A stretch of DNA of 64,000 bases from Priestia megaterium (GTDB lineage Bacteria; Bacillota; Bacilli; Bacillales; Bacillaceae_H), in contig NZ_CP085443.1 of assembly GCF_023824195.1 (NCBI RefSeq), positions 1 through 64,000 of the forward strand, written 5' to 3'. The notes below the pieces were generated by a model. That model had not been told where the DNA came from, made no database searches, and was given only the letters and a program-made list of their open reading frames with translations. Shown here in pieces: positions 45,025-54,017 of the stretch. The translations under genes were made by a program, and so were the position numbers. Numbering within the stretch: the first letter of the stretch is position 1; the number at the start of each line of letters is the position of its first letter.

Positions 45025-45719
45025 ATTCTCACCTCATATATATTTTAGCAATCATTAAAAAAACAAAATCTCTGCTAAAACTTGAGGCATCCGATTTACA
45101 ATGTTGCTGCCTATAACTTATTCGATAATCATCTAACAATCACCTACTGTGGTATAGTTTCTTTTTTATTCTTTTAGTAGACAAGTAAGCTTACTGAAGG
45201 AGCTACATAATATCTATTTTGTTAGTATTGTACATTTTATTTAATACATCTCCAATATAAAAAGCCACTTGTATAAAACAAGTGGCTTTTTTCTACCTAA
45301 CCCCTTCATATCTTATGTAAACTTGAAAAGAAGAAGCCTGTATCTAAGGAGATACAGGCTTCTTCCCATACTGTTTAAGAATTTGTTCATTTGCCCTTGT
45401 TTAGGCACTTTCGTTACGTATATCGGTTCATAACCAAAGTGCCTTGTGTGAGATACGAATATCTACTTTCAATTTGAGGCAATACGTTTGTTGAAGTCGC
45501 TGTTAATTCTTTCAAAACTAATCAGTCCCTTCATGAGTTAAGTATTTACCTTCTCACAACAACCAACAATAATATTAGCGTTGTACTATATGTGTACCAC
45601 ATGTTTTAAAGCTAAAACGTTAATCCAACAGATTTTTTATAGTTTTCTCCTTCATATATTAATTAATTAAAGAATCAAACAGATGATAGTAGTGAATTTC
45701 ATTTCATATTAAAATCTGT
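45025..45719. other. intergenic region with two hairpins
   Basis: No gene in about 700 bases. Terminators at 45259-45294 (AAGCCACTTGT / ACAAGTGGCTT) and 45331-45366 (AAGAAGCCTGTATCT / AGATACAGGCTTCTT). The stretch 45130-45200 resembles 51830-51900 upstream of another minus-strand gene. Confidence 0.5.
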
Positions 45720-47162
45720 TTATTCTCTATCAAAAAGGGAGTTTCCAGCAATCCCTGGATTAGTCATTTCAAAAGGGTTTAAAATAAGATCAAGCTCTTC
45801 TTCTGTCAAAACATCATACCTTAAGCATAATTCACGTACGGATTCACCTTTTAGTATTGCTTCTCGTGCGATTCTAGCAGCCACTTCATATCCAATATGA
45901 GGATTAATCGCTGTAATAATACCTACACTTTTTTCTACGTATTCTTTTAGATGTGCTTCATTCGCCTCAATCCCTTGCAGGCAATAATCCGTAAATGTTT
46001 GAAAAGCATTATTCATGATGCTAATTGATTGAAGTAAATTAAAAACAAGAACAGGTTCCATAACATTAAGTTCAAGTTGACCTGCTTCAGAAGCTAAACA
46101 AATTGTATGATCATTACCGATAACTTGAAAGGCAACCTGATTAATCATCTCTGGCATGACAGGATTAACTTTTCCAGGCATAATAGAAGATCCTGGCTGA
46201 CGAGCTGGCAAAGTGATTTCTGCTAGTCCTGCACGGGGTCCAGATGCCATTAGGCGTAAGTCATTAGCTATTTTTGACATATTTACCATACAGATCTTTA
46301 ATGCTGCAGAAACTTCTGTATAAGCATCTGTATTTTGAGTCGCGTCTACAAGATGATCGGCATTCTTAAGTGGTAAACCACTGATATTTGCTAGATATCT
46401 TACAACATTTTCGATATAACGTGGATCCGCATTTAAACCCGTCCCAACTGCAGTTGCTCCCATATTCACCTCATATAGATGTCCATAGGATTGCTTAATA
46501 CGTTTCATATCGCGCTCAAGAACACGACTATATGATTCAAATTCTTGACCAAGACGGATTGGAACGGCATCTTGTAGGTGAGTACGTCCCATCTTTATAA
46601 TATAATCAAATTGTTCTGCCTTTTTATGAAATACACTGTGCATATAATGCATTGTTTTTAGTAACTTATTTAACAGATTAAGGGTTGCAATGTGGATAGC
46701 AGTTGGGAATACGTCATTTGTTGATTGTGACATGTTTACATGACTATTAGGGCTTAAATCAGAATAAGAACCTTTTTTATGACCAAGTAACTCTAAAGCC
46801 CTGTTTGCGATAACCTCATTTGCATTCATATTCATTGAGGTCCCCGCGCCACCCTGTATTGGATCAACAATAAAATGATCGTTTCTTTTTCCTTCAATAA
46901 CCTCGTCTGCTGCTTCAATAATTGCATTACCCAACCCATCATATAACCTTTTTGTTTCCATATTAGCAAGAGCAGCAGCCTTTTTAACGATTCCTAATGC
47001 TTTAATAAGTTCTGGGTGAATTCGGTATCCTGTTATTGGGAAGTTTTCAACTGCACGTAAAGTTTGAATCCCATAATAAGCATAAGTAGGAACTTCTTTT
47101 GTTCCTAGGAAATCTTTTTCAATTCTTACATTTTGTTTTTCAGGCGTTTCGATATTTACCAT
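45720..47162 (-). CDS. aspA: aspartate ammonia-lyase
   Basis: 480 residues. The fumarase/aspartase signature is in PGSSIMPGKVNPVMPE; THLQDAVP and SPNSHVNMSQSTND are the other conserved blocks. It deaminates aspartate to fumarate and ammonia. It follows the dicarboxylate symporter gene by 34 bases in one operon. Confidence 0.96.
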   Translation of the reverse strand: MVNIETPEKQNVRIEKDFLGTKEVPTYAYYGIQTLRAVENFPITGYRIHPELIKALGIVKKAAALANMETKRLYDGLGNAIIEAADEVIEGKRNDHFIVDPIQGGAGTSMNMNANEVIANRALELLGHKKGSYSDLSPNSHVNMSQSTNDVFPTAIHIATLNLLNKLLKTMHYMHSVFHKKAEQFDYIIKMGRTHLQDAVPIRLGQEFESYSRVLERDMKRIKQSYGHLYEVNMGATAVGTGLNADPRYIENVVRYLANISGLPLKNADHLVDATQNTDAYTEVSAALKICMVNMSKIANDLRLMASGPRAGLAEITLPARQPGSSIMPGKVNPVMPEMINQVAFQVIGNDHTICLASEAGQLELNVMEPVLVFNLLQSISIMNNAFQTFTDYCLQGIEANEAHLKEYVEKSVGIITAINPHIGYEVAARIAREAILKGESVRELCLRYDVLTEEELDLILNPFEMTNPGIAGNSLFDRE

Positions 47163-47196
47163 AACATTGGTCTCCTTCTTTACATAAAAAGAATTT

Positions 47197-48468
47197 TTAT
47201 GCTACGTCCGATTTTCTAATAGAATCTGTATAATGCTTTGCTTTTTCTTTATCGAATCCGCCTTCCCACTTAGACATCACAATAGCAGCTAATGCGTTAC
47301 CTACTACGTTGACAGATGTACGAAGCATATCTAAAATGCGATCAATACCAGCAATGAATGCCATACCTTCTAGAGGTAATCCCATTGAACCCAGTGTTGT
47401 TAGTACAACAACAAATGATGCTCCTGCAACTCCTGCCATTCCCTTAGAAGTCAACATCAACACAAGTAAAAGTGTAATTTGTTCTATGAAAGATAAATGA
47501 ATGCCATACATTTGTGCAATGAAAAGTGCAGCAATTGCTTGGTAAATGGATGATCCATCAAGGTTAAACGTATATCCTGTCGGAATAACAAATGATGTGA
47601 CAGCTTTCGGACAACCAAAGTTCTCCATTTTAGTCATTAACCTTGGTAATACTGCTTCAGAGCTTGCGGTTGTAAACGCTAAAATTAACTCATCTTTTAA
47701 GATTTTTATAAGCACTAAAACATTAGTTCCAGCCATTTTTGCAATAATACCTAATACTACAAAAACAAAGAAAATCATGGTCAGGTATATAACGAGTACT
47801 AACTTTCCTAAAGGGATTAATGAACCAATTCCAAACTTCGCCACATTCAAACCAATTAAAGCAAATACACCAAATGGGGCAAATTTCATAACTAAGTTTG
47901 TCATCCAAAACATGGATTCCAGTACGCCTTCAAAAAAGTTTAAGACTGGTTTGCCTTTTTCTCCAATGGCTGCAACTCCTAGACCAAATAAGACTGAGAA
48001 AAAGATAATCGCTAATAAATTCCCCTCAGTTAGAGATTGAAAGATATTAGTTGGTATAATATGAACGATTTGATCTCCTATTCCTGTACTCTCAGTTGTT
48101 TTAGATGTTTCTTCATATTTGGATATATCACCTTTCTCAAGGTTCCCCATATCTATACCGGTACCTGGATGGAATAAATTTGCGGCTAATAAGCCCACTG
48201 CTAATGCAATTGTAGTAACAATTTCAAAATAAAGAATGGTTTTTCCACCTAGTCTTCCTAACTTTTTAATATCACCCACACCAGCTATAGATACGATAAG
48301 TGCGGATACAACGATAGGAATAACAATCATTTTAATCAGGTGAAGAAAAATATCACCTAAAGGTTGAAGAATGGCCATCACTGTACTATTTCCATAAAAA
48401 ATAGCGCCTATAGCAATCCCGAACGCAAGTCCAATAAATATTTGTGTAGCTAATCCCAATTTTTTCAC
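47197..48468 (-). CDS. gltP: dicarboxylate/glutamate-aspartate:cation symporter
   Basis: 423 residues from a GTG at 48468 (AAAGGGG). DAACS features: eight helices, the Ser-rich loop AFTTASSEAVLP, PTGYTFNLDGSSIYQ and GIDRILDMLRTSVNVVGN. It should import aspartate, glutamate or C4-acids with protons or sodium. Paired with aspA it makes an aspartate-use operon. Confidence 0.94.
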   Translation of the reverse strand: MKKLGLATQIFIGLAFGIAIGAIFYGNSTVMAILQPLGDIFLHLIKMIVIPIVVSALIVSIAGVGDIKKLGRLGGKTILYFEIVTTIALAVGLLAANLFHPGTGIDMGNLEKGDISKYEETSKTTESTGIGDQIVHIIPTNIFQSLTEGNLLAIIFFSVLFGLGVAAIGEKGKPVLNFFEGVLESMFWMTNLVMKFAPFGVFALIGLNVAKFGIGSLIPLGKLVLVIYLTMIFFVFVVLGIIAKMAGTNVLVLIKILKDELILAFTTASSEAVLPRLMTKMENFGCPKAVTSFVIPTGYTFNLDGSSIYQAIAALFIAQMYGIHLSFIEQITLLLVLMLTSKGMAGVAGASFVVVLTTLGSMGLPLEGMAFIAGIDRILDMLRTSVNVVGNALAAIVMSKWEGGFDKEKAKHYTDSIRKSDVA

Positions 48469-49290
48469 AGTTGTAACCCCTTTCAATTTCTAGTTCATTA
48501 AAACACTTAAAGAGAGCCTATGCTTAGGCTAGCGTCCATAAAAAAGACAATAATTAAAAATAAGTCTAATGTGTGGATAATCTTTAACATAAATGGTAAT
48601 CATATAATTTGAAATTAGCTTCCCCCTTCAGTAAAGCGTTTTCATAATCTTCATTGTAAAATTACACTTTTTCGGCTCACCTTATATACTTGAGCATATA
48701 ATAGCGTTTATAAAGAGATTTTCCATTATCCTTTTAACCTTTTTGAAGTTCTGTTTTTTGTCTAACATTCATCTAAATATAGTAAAAGTCACTTCTATAT
48801 TTATACTCCTAGAATTGGACAATAATATCCTAATCTATTATTCCCTCATTTCATATAAAACAATATCTTCTCCTTTATCTAATGTCTAGAGATAAGTTAG
48901 CAATAACACTAGATATCTCTATAATTTGTTAAAATAATTAAATGTCTTAAAAGTTTTTCTTTAAATGAAATGATATCGCTTTCAAAAATCTCAATCGTAA
49001 TAACTACATATATCTTCTCCGAAAGCTAAAGGAATTTAGGTTTTATTCCATGTGTAACTTAATTAACGAAACTACAGCATTAAGTTAGAGTATCTCTTTT
49101 AATCTCTTTATACTGTAATTTCATTATAATGAACATCCTTTTTTTGTATATAGGTAATGAATGGAATCGAAAAAATTATAATACCGAAAAGTATATTTAA
49201 ATTTCATGTTCTCTTTTTGCGTACTCCAGTTACATTATATTTATATACAACAGATAAATCAAGAAAATTATTATTCGTATCGCGTACGAT
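48469..49290. other. long gene-free region upstream of gltP-aspA
   Basis: Over 800 AT-rich bases. It must hold the operon promoter; I see no clear TnrA, CcpA or Fur box. A half dif-like arm (TTTAACATAA, 48570) has no partner arm. Confidence 0.4.
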
Positions 49291-49329
49291 TGATACTTTA
49301 ATAATGACGAACTGTTATTTAAATATTAG

Positions 49330-49513
49330 CTGTTCGTATCGTGAAAGAGCCTATGCCTTTGCGAAATACTATAAGCAAGGCCATTGCATAACAGAGACAG
49401 GGTTCATTCAGTTTGTTGATTCGCTGGGGGAACTATTTATCTTTATTGATGACGTATTTGAATTAAAAAATAAAATGAGATTAAGTAAACTTATTGACGT
49501 TAATTTCATGTAA
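49330..49513 (+). pseudogene. uvrX-yolD remnant (internal deletion)
   Basis: CGTGAAAGAGCCTATGC (RERAYAFAK) copies the uvrX 3' part near 39686 and is joined directly to the yolD tail (YYKQGHCITETGFIQFVDSL to IDVNFM), matching 40027-40174. Everything between is deleted. It is a decayed duplicate of the SOS polymerase pair. Confidence 0.8.
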
Positions 49514-49575
49514 AATTGGAATAGATTGAAAGACTGCACCGTTCAAAATATTTTTTTATTTTAGGAGGAAATGGC

Positions 49576-49947
49576 ATGGGAGTTTTGGCAGAATATTTAG
49601 CGTATATCGATAACCCTGACCACCGCGACCGAACAAAGGAAGTTTTGGCTTGGGTTGCTAATACTTTCCCGAATTTGGAACCACAAATCAAGTGGAACAC
49701 GCCAATGTTTACTAATCATGGTACATTTATCGTCGGTTTTTCCTCAGCTAAGCATCATTTGAGCATTTCACCTGAAGAAGTAGGTATTGCGCACTTTGCT
49801 GATGACATTGCTCAATCTGGGTATAGCGCTACCAAAGCCTTGTTTCGGATTCTATGGACTGAGCCAGTAAACTATGAATTACTTAAGAAAATAATCGAGT
49901 TTAATATTTTAGATAAGAAAGACTGTTCAACTTTTTGGAGAAAATAA
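49576..49947 (+). CDS. DUF1801 / YdhG-like protein
   Basis: 123 residues: [20 protein letters not shown] then [18 protein letters not shown]. This is the DUF1801 fold (frataxin-like, once called iron chaperone). AGGAGGAAAT precedes the ATG. It starts a rightward cluster with the AlkD-like gene and the 50944 gene. Confidence 0.8.
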   Translation: MGVLAEYLAYIDNPDHRDRTKEVLAWVANTFPNLEPQIKWNTPMFTNHGTFIVGFSSAKHHLSISPEEVGIAHFADDIAQSGYSATKALFRILWTEPVNYELLKKIIEFNILDKKDCSTFWRK

Positions 49948-50067
49948 AAAGGAGATTATGAACGGTGAACTAACCCTCGAATGGCTTAGAAATCATAGGA
50001 TAAATTGGAAGCTAAATTTTAAAAAAAGGTGGTCCAGTTTATGAACCGAAAAGAAGGAGAGGACAAA

Positions 50068-50778
50068 ATGATGGATTTTGAAATTTTTATGAAAGAACTT
50101 GAAGCACTCGGTACGGAACGAATTAAAAAGACTTACATAAAAAATGGTGCACAAGATCCACTTTTTGGAGTGGCAACAGGCAAAATGAAGCCTATTGCAA
50201 AGAAAATCAAGAAAAACCAGCATTTAGCCGAGCAGTTTTATGCCTCTGGTAATTATGATGCTATGTATTTTGCTGGTATCATTGCAGACCCAACAAGGAT
50301 GACTGAGGAGGATTTTGAGCGTTGGATCGATAAAGCGTATTTTTACATGCTTTCCGATTATGTAGTTGCAGTGACTTTGGCAGAAACTGATTTTGCACAA
50401 ATTGTTGCTGATAAATGGATCGCAAGCGATAAAGAACTTAAAATGTCAGCAGGCTGGAGCTGTTATTGCTGGCTTTTGGGTAATCGCCCGGACCATGAAT
50501 TTAGCGCAAGTAAGATTTCTACTATGCTTGACCAAGTGGAAAATACGATTCATGCTTCTCCAGATCGAACGAAATCAGCTATGAATAATTTTATCTATAC
50601 AGTGGGAATCTCATATTTGCCACTTCATGATAAGGCGATTGAAATCGCAAAGGCAGTAGGTCCAGTGGAAGTTAGGAAGGACAAGAAAAAAAGTAGTATC
50701 CTTCTTGCTTCTGAAACTATTCAAAAGGAGATAGATAGAGGCCGGCTTGGTTTCAAACGTAAATACGTAAGGTGTTAG
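50068..50778 (+). CDS. DNA alkylation repair protein (AlkD-like)
   Basis: 236 residues from the ATG at 50068 (GGAGAGGA); an ATG at 50041 has a weaker site. HEAT-repeat glycosylase features: GVATGKMKPIAKKIKKNQHL, FERWIDKAYFYMLSDYVV, SAGWSCYCWLL and RTKSAMNNFIYTVGISYLPL. It should excise bulky or charged alkylated bases. Confidence 0.85.
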   Translation: MMDFEIFMKELEALGTERIKKTYIKNGAQDPLFGVATGKMKPIAKKIKKNQHLAEQFYASGNYDAMYFAGIIADPTRMTEEDFERWIDKAYFYMLSDYVVAVTLAETDFAQIVADKWIASDKELKMSAGWSCYCWLLGNRPDHEFSASKISTMLDQVENTIHASPDRTKSAMNNFIYTVGISYLPLHDKAIEIAKAVGPVEVRKDKKKSSILLASETIQKEIDRGRLGFKRKYVRC

Positions 50779-50943
50779 CATAATTTGTAGTGTAACTATA
50801 CTACATGAAACAAGACAATAAAGCATCTAGTGATAAATAGCTTACTGTACGCATAATATTTTTGTTTCTTAATAAACCATCCATTGAAGAATTTTTAGGA
50901 GGTAGAAAGCTAAAAAAGCTCTTGAGAAAAGGAGAGATTAACA

Positions 50944-51237
50944 ATGACAACTCCAAAGAAATATCTAAGAATTTGTAACAAAGGACACAACTATTATAAA
51001 AGTAGTGACTGTCCGACCTGCCCCATTTGTGAGCAGGAACGCAAACCTGACAATGGATTTCTTTCAATACTATCAGCACCAGCAAGACGGGCATTGGAAA
51101 ACAACGGGATAGCTTCTTTGCAGCAGTTATCAAAATTTAGTGAAAAAGAGATACTAAAATTTCATGGTATGGGACCAGCTTCTTTACCTAAACTTAGAAA
51201 AGCTTTGCAGGTCAATGGGCTAGCATTTAGAAATTAA
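50944..51237 (+). CDS. zinc-ribbon protein with RNA polymerase alpha CTD-like domain
   Basis: 97 residues. N-terminal zinc ribbon (CNKGH and CPTCPIC) then a helix-hairpin-helix domain like the alpha-subunit C-terminal domain (LSAPARRALENNGIASLQQL, FHGMGPASLPKLRKAL). Strong AAAGGAGAG site. Probably DNA-binding. Third gene of the rightward cluster. Confidence 0.75.
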   Translation: MTTPKKYLRICNKGHNYYKSSDCPTCPICEQERKPDNGFLSILSAPARRALENNGIASLQQLSKFSEKEILKFHGMGPASLPKLRKALQVNGLAFRN

Positions 51238-51259
51238 ACATTAAGAATAGTGAAAGTAA

Positions 51260-51430
51260 GAAATCGATCTTGATAAAGTGTATGACTACACTTTATATTC
51301 AGATAAGTGGCAGATGTTATCACTACAACTCAGCTTACTTCAAAAGTTCGGTAAAAGGTGGCGTTTTCTTGCGCGAATGCAGGGATTGTGGCATGAAGAA
51401 GAGTATATAAGAATAGATGATTATATATGA
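51260..51430 (+). pseudogene. unrecognised coding remnant
   Basis: An open frame without start codon reads SLQLSLLQKFGKRWRFLARM followed by QGLWHEEEYIRIDDYI and a stop. The composition looks coding, but the upstream part is missing. Confidence 0.35.
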
Positions 51431-51834
51431 AAAAGAGAAGGATTTTTAGCCTTCTCTTTTTTTAAATTCAACCTTGTTTTTACTCTTTTAAGAACTTCAG
51501 GCATACGTTTTAAAATGCTGCTTCCACTGACCCTCATCACTTTATATCCTTGTTTCCTCAAATAAGCATCTTTCTTCCGATCATGTGCCTTTTGCGCTGG
51601 TGAAGAATGATAAGCTTTTCCGTCACATTCAATCGCAAGCCTACCTATGACAAAGTCAATTCGACAAGGACCATACTTTACTGGCGTGCGTACTGAATAG
51701 TCATTTATCACTAAGGGGTTATATAAGCGTCTTTCAATGGGTAGAGCATCCTTCGATTTCTCATTCATTTCATGAAAAATAAAGTCCAGTAGCCAACTCC
51801 TAGCAGTAAAAAAAAGGATATATTCCATTACCAT
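51421..51834 (-). CDS. DUF559 / Vsr-like endonuclease-fold protein
   Basis: 137 residues. PIERRLYNPLV, then YGPCRIDFVIGRLAIECDGK and AYHSSPAQKAHDRKKDAYLR: the conserved core (D-...-E-C-D-G) of DUF559 proteins, related to the very-short-patch repair fold. The start is uncertain; no strong site is seen before MVMEYIL. It may be truncated at the N-terminus. Confidence 0.7.
   Translation of the reverse strand: MVMEYILFFTARSWLLDFIFHEMNEKSKDALPIERRLYNPLVINDYSVRTPVKYGPCRIDFVIGRLAIECDGKAYHSSPAQKAHDRKKDAYLRKQGYKVMRVSGSSILKRMPEVLKRVKTRLNLKKEKAKNPSLFHI
51428..51463. terminator. terminator between convergent frames
   Basis: AAGAGAAGG / CCTTCTCTT arms with T-runs; it lies inside the 3' end of the DUF559 gene. 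Confidence 0.65.
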
Positions 51835-51904
51835 CTACTAATCACCTACTGCGGTAATTTTTCTTCTTTATTTTATGAGAGTAGACAAGCAAGGGTTAAT
51901 TATA

Positions 51905-52132
51905 TTAAATAAAGTCTTCGACTTTCACATCTTTTTTTAACTTTTTCAAACCTTTATTAATACATATTACAGTTGAGTGTTTAGGCTTGAATTTAGAATC
52001 GTGACAGAGTCTGTAAATTGTTCCTTTGCTCATTCCTGATGCATTTATTAATTTTGATTGATTAATATCATTTTGTGAATCAATCCAATAACCGAATTTA
52101 GTTCTTTTTTGCCCTAGTTTATTAAATAACAT
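51905..52132 (-). CDS. Cro-like helix-turn-helix regulator
   Basis: 75 residues from the ATG at 52132 (AAGGAG, 9 bases). KLINASGMSKGTIYRLCHDS is an XRE helix-turn-helix. A palindromic operator candidate lies 45 bases upstream, next to a divergent small gene at 52294. Confidence 0.75.
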   Translation of the reverse strand: MLFNKLGQKRTKFGYWIDSQNDINQSKLINASGMSKGTIYRLCHDSKFKPKHSTVICINKGLKKLKKDVKVEDFI

Positions 52133-52176
52133 GGTCATTCACTCCTTACTCGTTAGTAAGGATTCTTGCCTAAACT

Positions 52177-52208
52177 CCCCTTTTTTATACTGTATACAAA
52201 AAAAGGGG
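52177..52208. promoter_or_regulatory. operator candidate between divergent genes
   Basis: CCCCTTTTTT and AAAAAAAGGGG arms around a TATACTGTATAC core. Probable binding site for the Cro-like protein. Confidence 0.5.
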
Positions 52209-52293
52209 ATATTGTCCAAGCTACTAAGCATATACTTCATTGAGACGTCACAACAAGACGTCAGGATAAACCACCAGGAATGGAGCGAATGAG

Positions 52294-52410
52294 ATGACAA
52301 AAGAATTAGCAATCTCGTTACTAAGTCGAAAAGACGTCTATTTAACGCTAGAAGGCAAACAGATGTTAGAGGTCATCTTGAAAGAGAAAAACGCGTATGA
52401 AGAGAAATAA
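52294..52410 (+). CDS. small hypothetical protein, 38 aa
   Basis: MTKELAISLLSRKDVYLTLE then helical. GGAGCGAATGAG upstream. Its end overlaps the next gene's start by 14 bases, which suggests translational coupling. Confidence 0.5.
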   Translation: MTKELAISLLSRKDVYLTLEGKQMLEVILKEKNAYEEK

Positions 52411-52918
52411 GAAGTCGAAAAATCAAGTTGACACCTATCGACCAACCGTGCGGTACCATTCTTTGTATCGTACATATGTAGATAGTCTGTTTCAAGCTAC
52501 AGAATTAGACCGAAATCAAATTATGAGGTGTGCGCTTTTTACTGCAGCGCACAATCCTGTTTTCTTAGCGTTAATGAATCAGTATAAAATGAGTGACGTC
52601 CCTCTCCCCTCCTCTCCGTGGCAGCCTTCTTCCCACCCATTATGGATGGAACAAGAGCCCAACATCGAAGAGAAAGGAGGAGGAGAACATGATGACCTTG
52701 AGCGAAAAGGAACGTCTACAAACACTTCTACGTTACTTAGAACATCAACAGATGGCCAATCAATGTCAGGAGCAACTATTCAATCCAAACAGCAGCCTTC
52801 TACCAGTGAAAAGGCAGCAGGGCCTGCAAGACGTCAGCAACCGATTGAGAGACGAACAAGGACGTTTCCTACCTTACAATTATCAAATAATGGAGGAATC
52901 AAACTTGATTTCAGGTAA
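52397..52918 (+). CDS. plasmid protein overlapping the next gene
   Basis: 173 residues. The first 95 (RPTVRYHSLYRTYVDSLFQA, LDRNQIMRCALFTAAHNPVF) look like a real folded domain with a ribbon-helix-helix-like helical start. The last 76 are Ser/Thr/Gln-rich and lie fully over the 52689 gene in another frame, so the true end may be earlier by a frameshift. No family recognised. Confidence 0.55.
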   Translation: MKRNKKSKNQVDTYRPTVRYHSLYRTYVDSLFQATELDRNQIMRCALFTAAHNPVFLALMNQYKMSDVPLPSSPWQPSSHPLWMEQEPNIEEKGGGEHDDLERKGTSTNTSTLLRTSTDGQSMSGATIQSKQQPSTSEKAAGPARRQQPIERRTRTFPTLQLSNNGGIKLDFR

Positions 52919-53069
52919 AGAAGTAGCCTTACAAAGAAAACTAAAAATAGAACCGATTGAAGGTTCTTATAATAGCTATACGGTGAATGAAAAGGAAAAG
53001 AGGGATTGGAGTGGGAATGTCTATTTAGCCTGTGTGGCAGCGATATTAGCGATCGCCTTTTTTACCTGA
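52689..53069 (+). CDS. plasmid protein with C-terminal membrane anchor
   Basis: 126 residues from the ATG at 52689, behind a very strong AAAGGAGGAGGA. LSEKERLQTLLRYLEHQQMA is a helical start; the end (NVYLACVAAILAIAFFT) is a tail membrane helix. It overlaps the 52397 gene by 230 bases in a different frame. A terminator follows at 53126. Confidence 0.6.
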   Translation: MMTLSEKERLQTLLRYLEHQQMANQCQEQLFNPNSSLLPVKRQQGLQDVSNRLRDEQGRFLPYNYQIMEESNLISGKEVALQRKLKIEPIEGSYNSYTVNEKEKRDWSGNVYLACVAAILAIAFFT

Positions 53070-53125
53070 CGTCTTTTTAGAATAGTGTCGATATTTTGGT
53101 CATAAACATATAGCATGAATACAGT

Positions 53126-53166
53126 TAAGACCGCCTTATACACTGATACATAATGGGCGGTCTTTG
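53126..53166 (+). terminator. terminator
   Basis: AAGACCGCC / GGGCGGTCTT arms. Confidence 0.75.
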
Positions 53167-53200
53167 TTGTAGATATTCTTCCAAATTGAACTTCACACAG

Positions 53201-53239
53201 GAAAACCTTTTTGCTTTAGATCAAAGAAAAAAGGTTTTC
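53201..53239. terminator. terminator
   Basis: AAAACCTTTTT / AAAAAGGTTTT arms with A/T tails. Confidence 0.6.
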
Positions 53240-53353
53240 TATTTAAGAACTATTGGATAACAAAAATATCAGCTAATTATGAGGTGGTATATGTTTTTTC
53301 TGTTGTTAATGTAGTCAGTACAGTCTTGGCTGAAGGTAAGCTATTATGTTCAG

Positions 53354-53980
53354 CTATTTAATCACTCCATGAATTAAATATTTACCCCATTCCCTCATCG
53401 CAATGGTTTCTCCAGCTTCAGCTGCTTTCTGTAACCACTTTTCACCTTCCATCACATTCTGTTTCAACTCATGTTTTCCAGTTAATAATCGATAGCCTAA
53501 TATTCTCATAGCTATTGGTTCATATACATCAGCTGCTTTCCTAAGCCAATACTCGCCTTCTTCTACATTCTTTTCTATATCCAATCCTTCAAGTAATCTG
53601 TATCCTAATACTCTCATAGCCATTGGATACTCCAACTCCGCAGATCTTCGAATCCACTTTTCACCTTCAGCCTGATTTTTATCCAGGTCTTCCCCGACGA
53701 GCAAACGGTAACCCAACTCCATCATGGCCCATCGATCTCCAGTATCCGCAGATTTTCTGAGCCATTTTTCGCCTTCCTCAGCATCTTGTTTCACTAGCTT
53801 GCCGGTTAATAATTGAAACGCTAACTCATTCATCGCTCCATTATCTCCAGCTAGGGCAGCTTGCCTTAACCATTTGATTCCCTCTTCTACATGGATGTTA
53901 CTTTTTTCTTTCTTTTCATTGAAATCGATAACATCAGCCATGTGTTCACTCGTTGGGTTTTCTTTTTCATTTTGAGTCAA
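53354..53980 (-). CDS. Sel1-repeat protein
   Basis: 208 residues with about five Sel1-like repeats (EEGIKWLRQAALAGDNGAMN; EGEKWLRKSADTGDRWAMME; EGEKWIRRSAELEYPMAMRV; and two more). Sel1 repeats are protein-binding scaffolds. TTG start at 53980 behind GGGGGAGAA. It is 37 bases downstream of the ParB-like gene and likely in its operon. Confidence 0.85.
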   Translation of the reverse strand: MTQNEKENPTSEHMADVIDFNEKKEKSNIHVEEGIKWLRQAALAGDNGAMNELAFQLLTGKLVKQDAEEGEKWLRKSADTGDRWAMMELGYRLLVGEDLDKNQAEGEKWIRRSAELEYPMAMRVLGYRLLEGLDIEKNVEEGEYWLRKAADVYEPIAMRILGYRLLTGKHELKQNVMEGEKWLQKAAEAGETIAMREWGKYLIHGVIK

Positions 53981-54017
53981 GACGTTCTCCCCCTAAACGC
54001 TTCTACTTTCACTTCAC

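Noticed and set aside
45313..45332. TTATGTAAACT, an exact match to a dif XerD-side arm as recalled
   Set aside because: No left arm at the right distance (the sequence before it is CCTAACCCCTT), so it is listed as a chance half-site.
48565..48600. Half dif-like arm TTTAACATAA
   Set aside because: The partner arm and centre do not fit.
48469..48700. Possible TnrA nitrogen box before gltP
   Set aside because: The best candidate has wrong spacing and lacks the required A at the fifth position.
49157..49329. N-terminal part of the frame containing the yolD tail
   Set aside because: Sequence before the uvrX piece shows no family pattern and no ribosome binding site; only the remnant part is supported.
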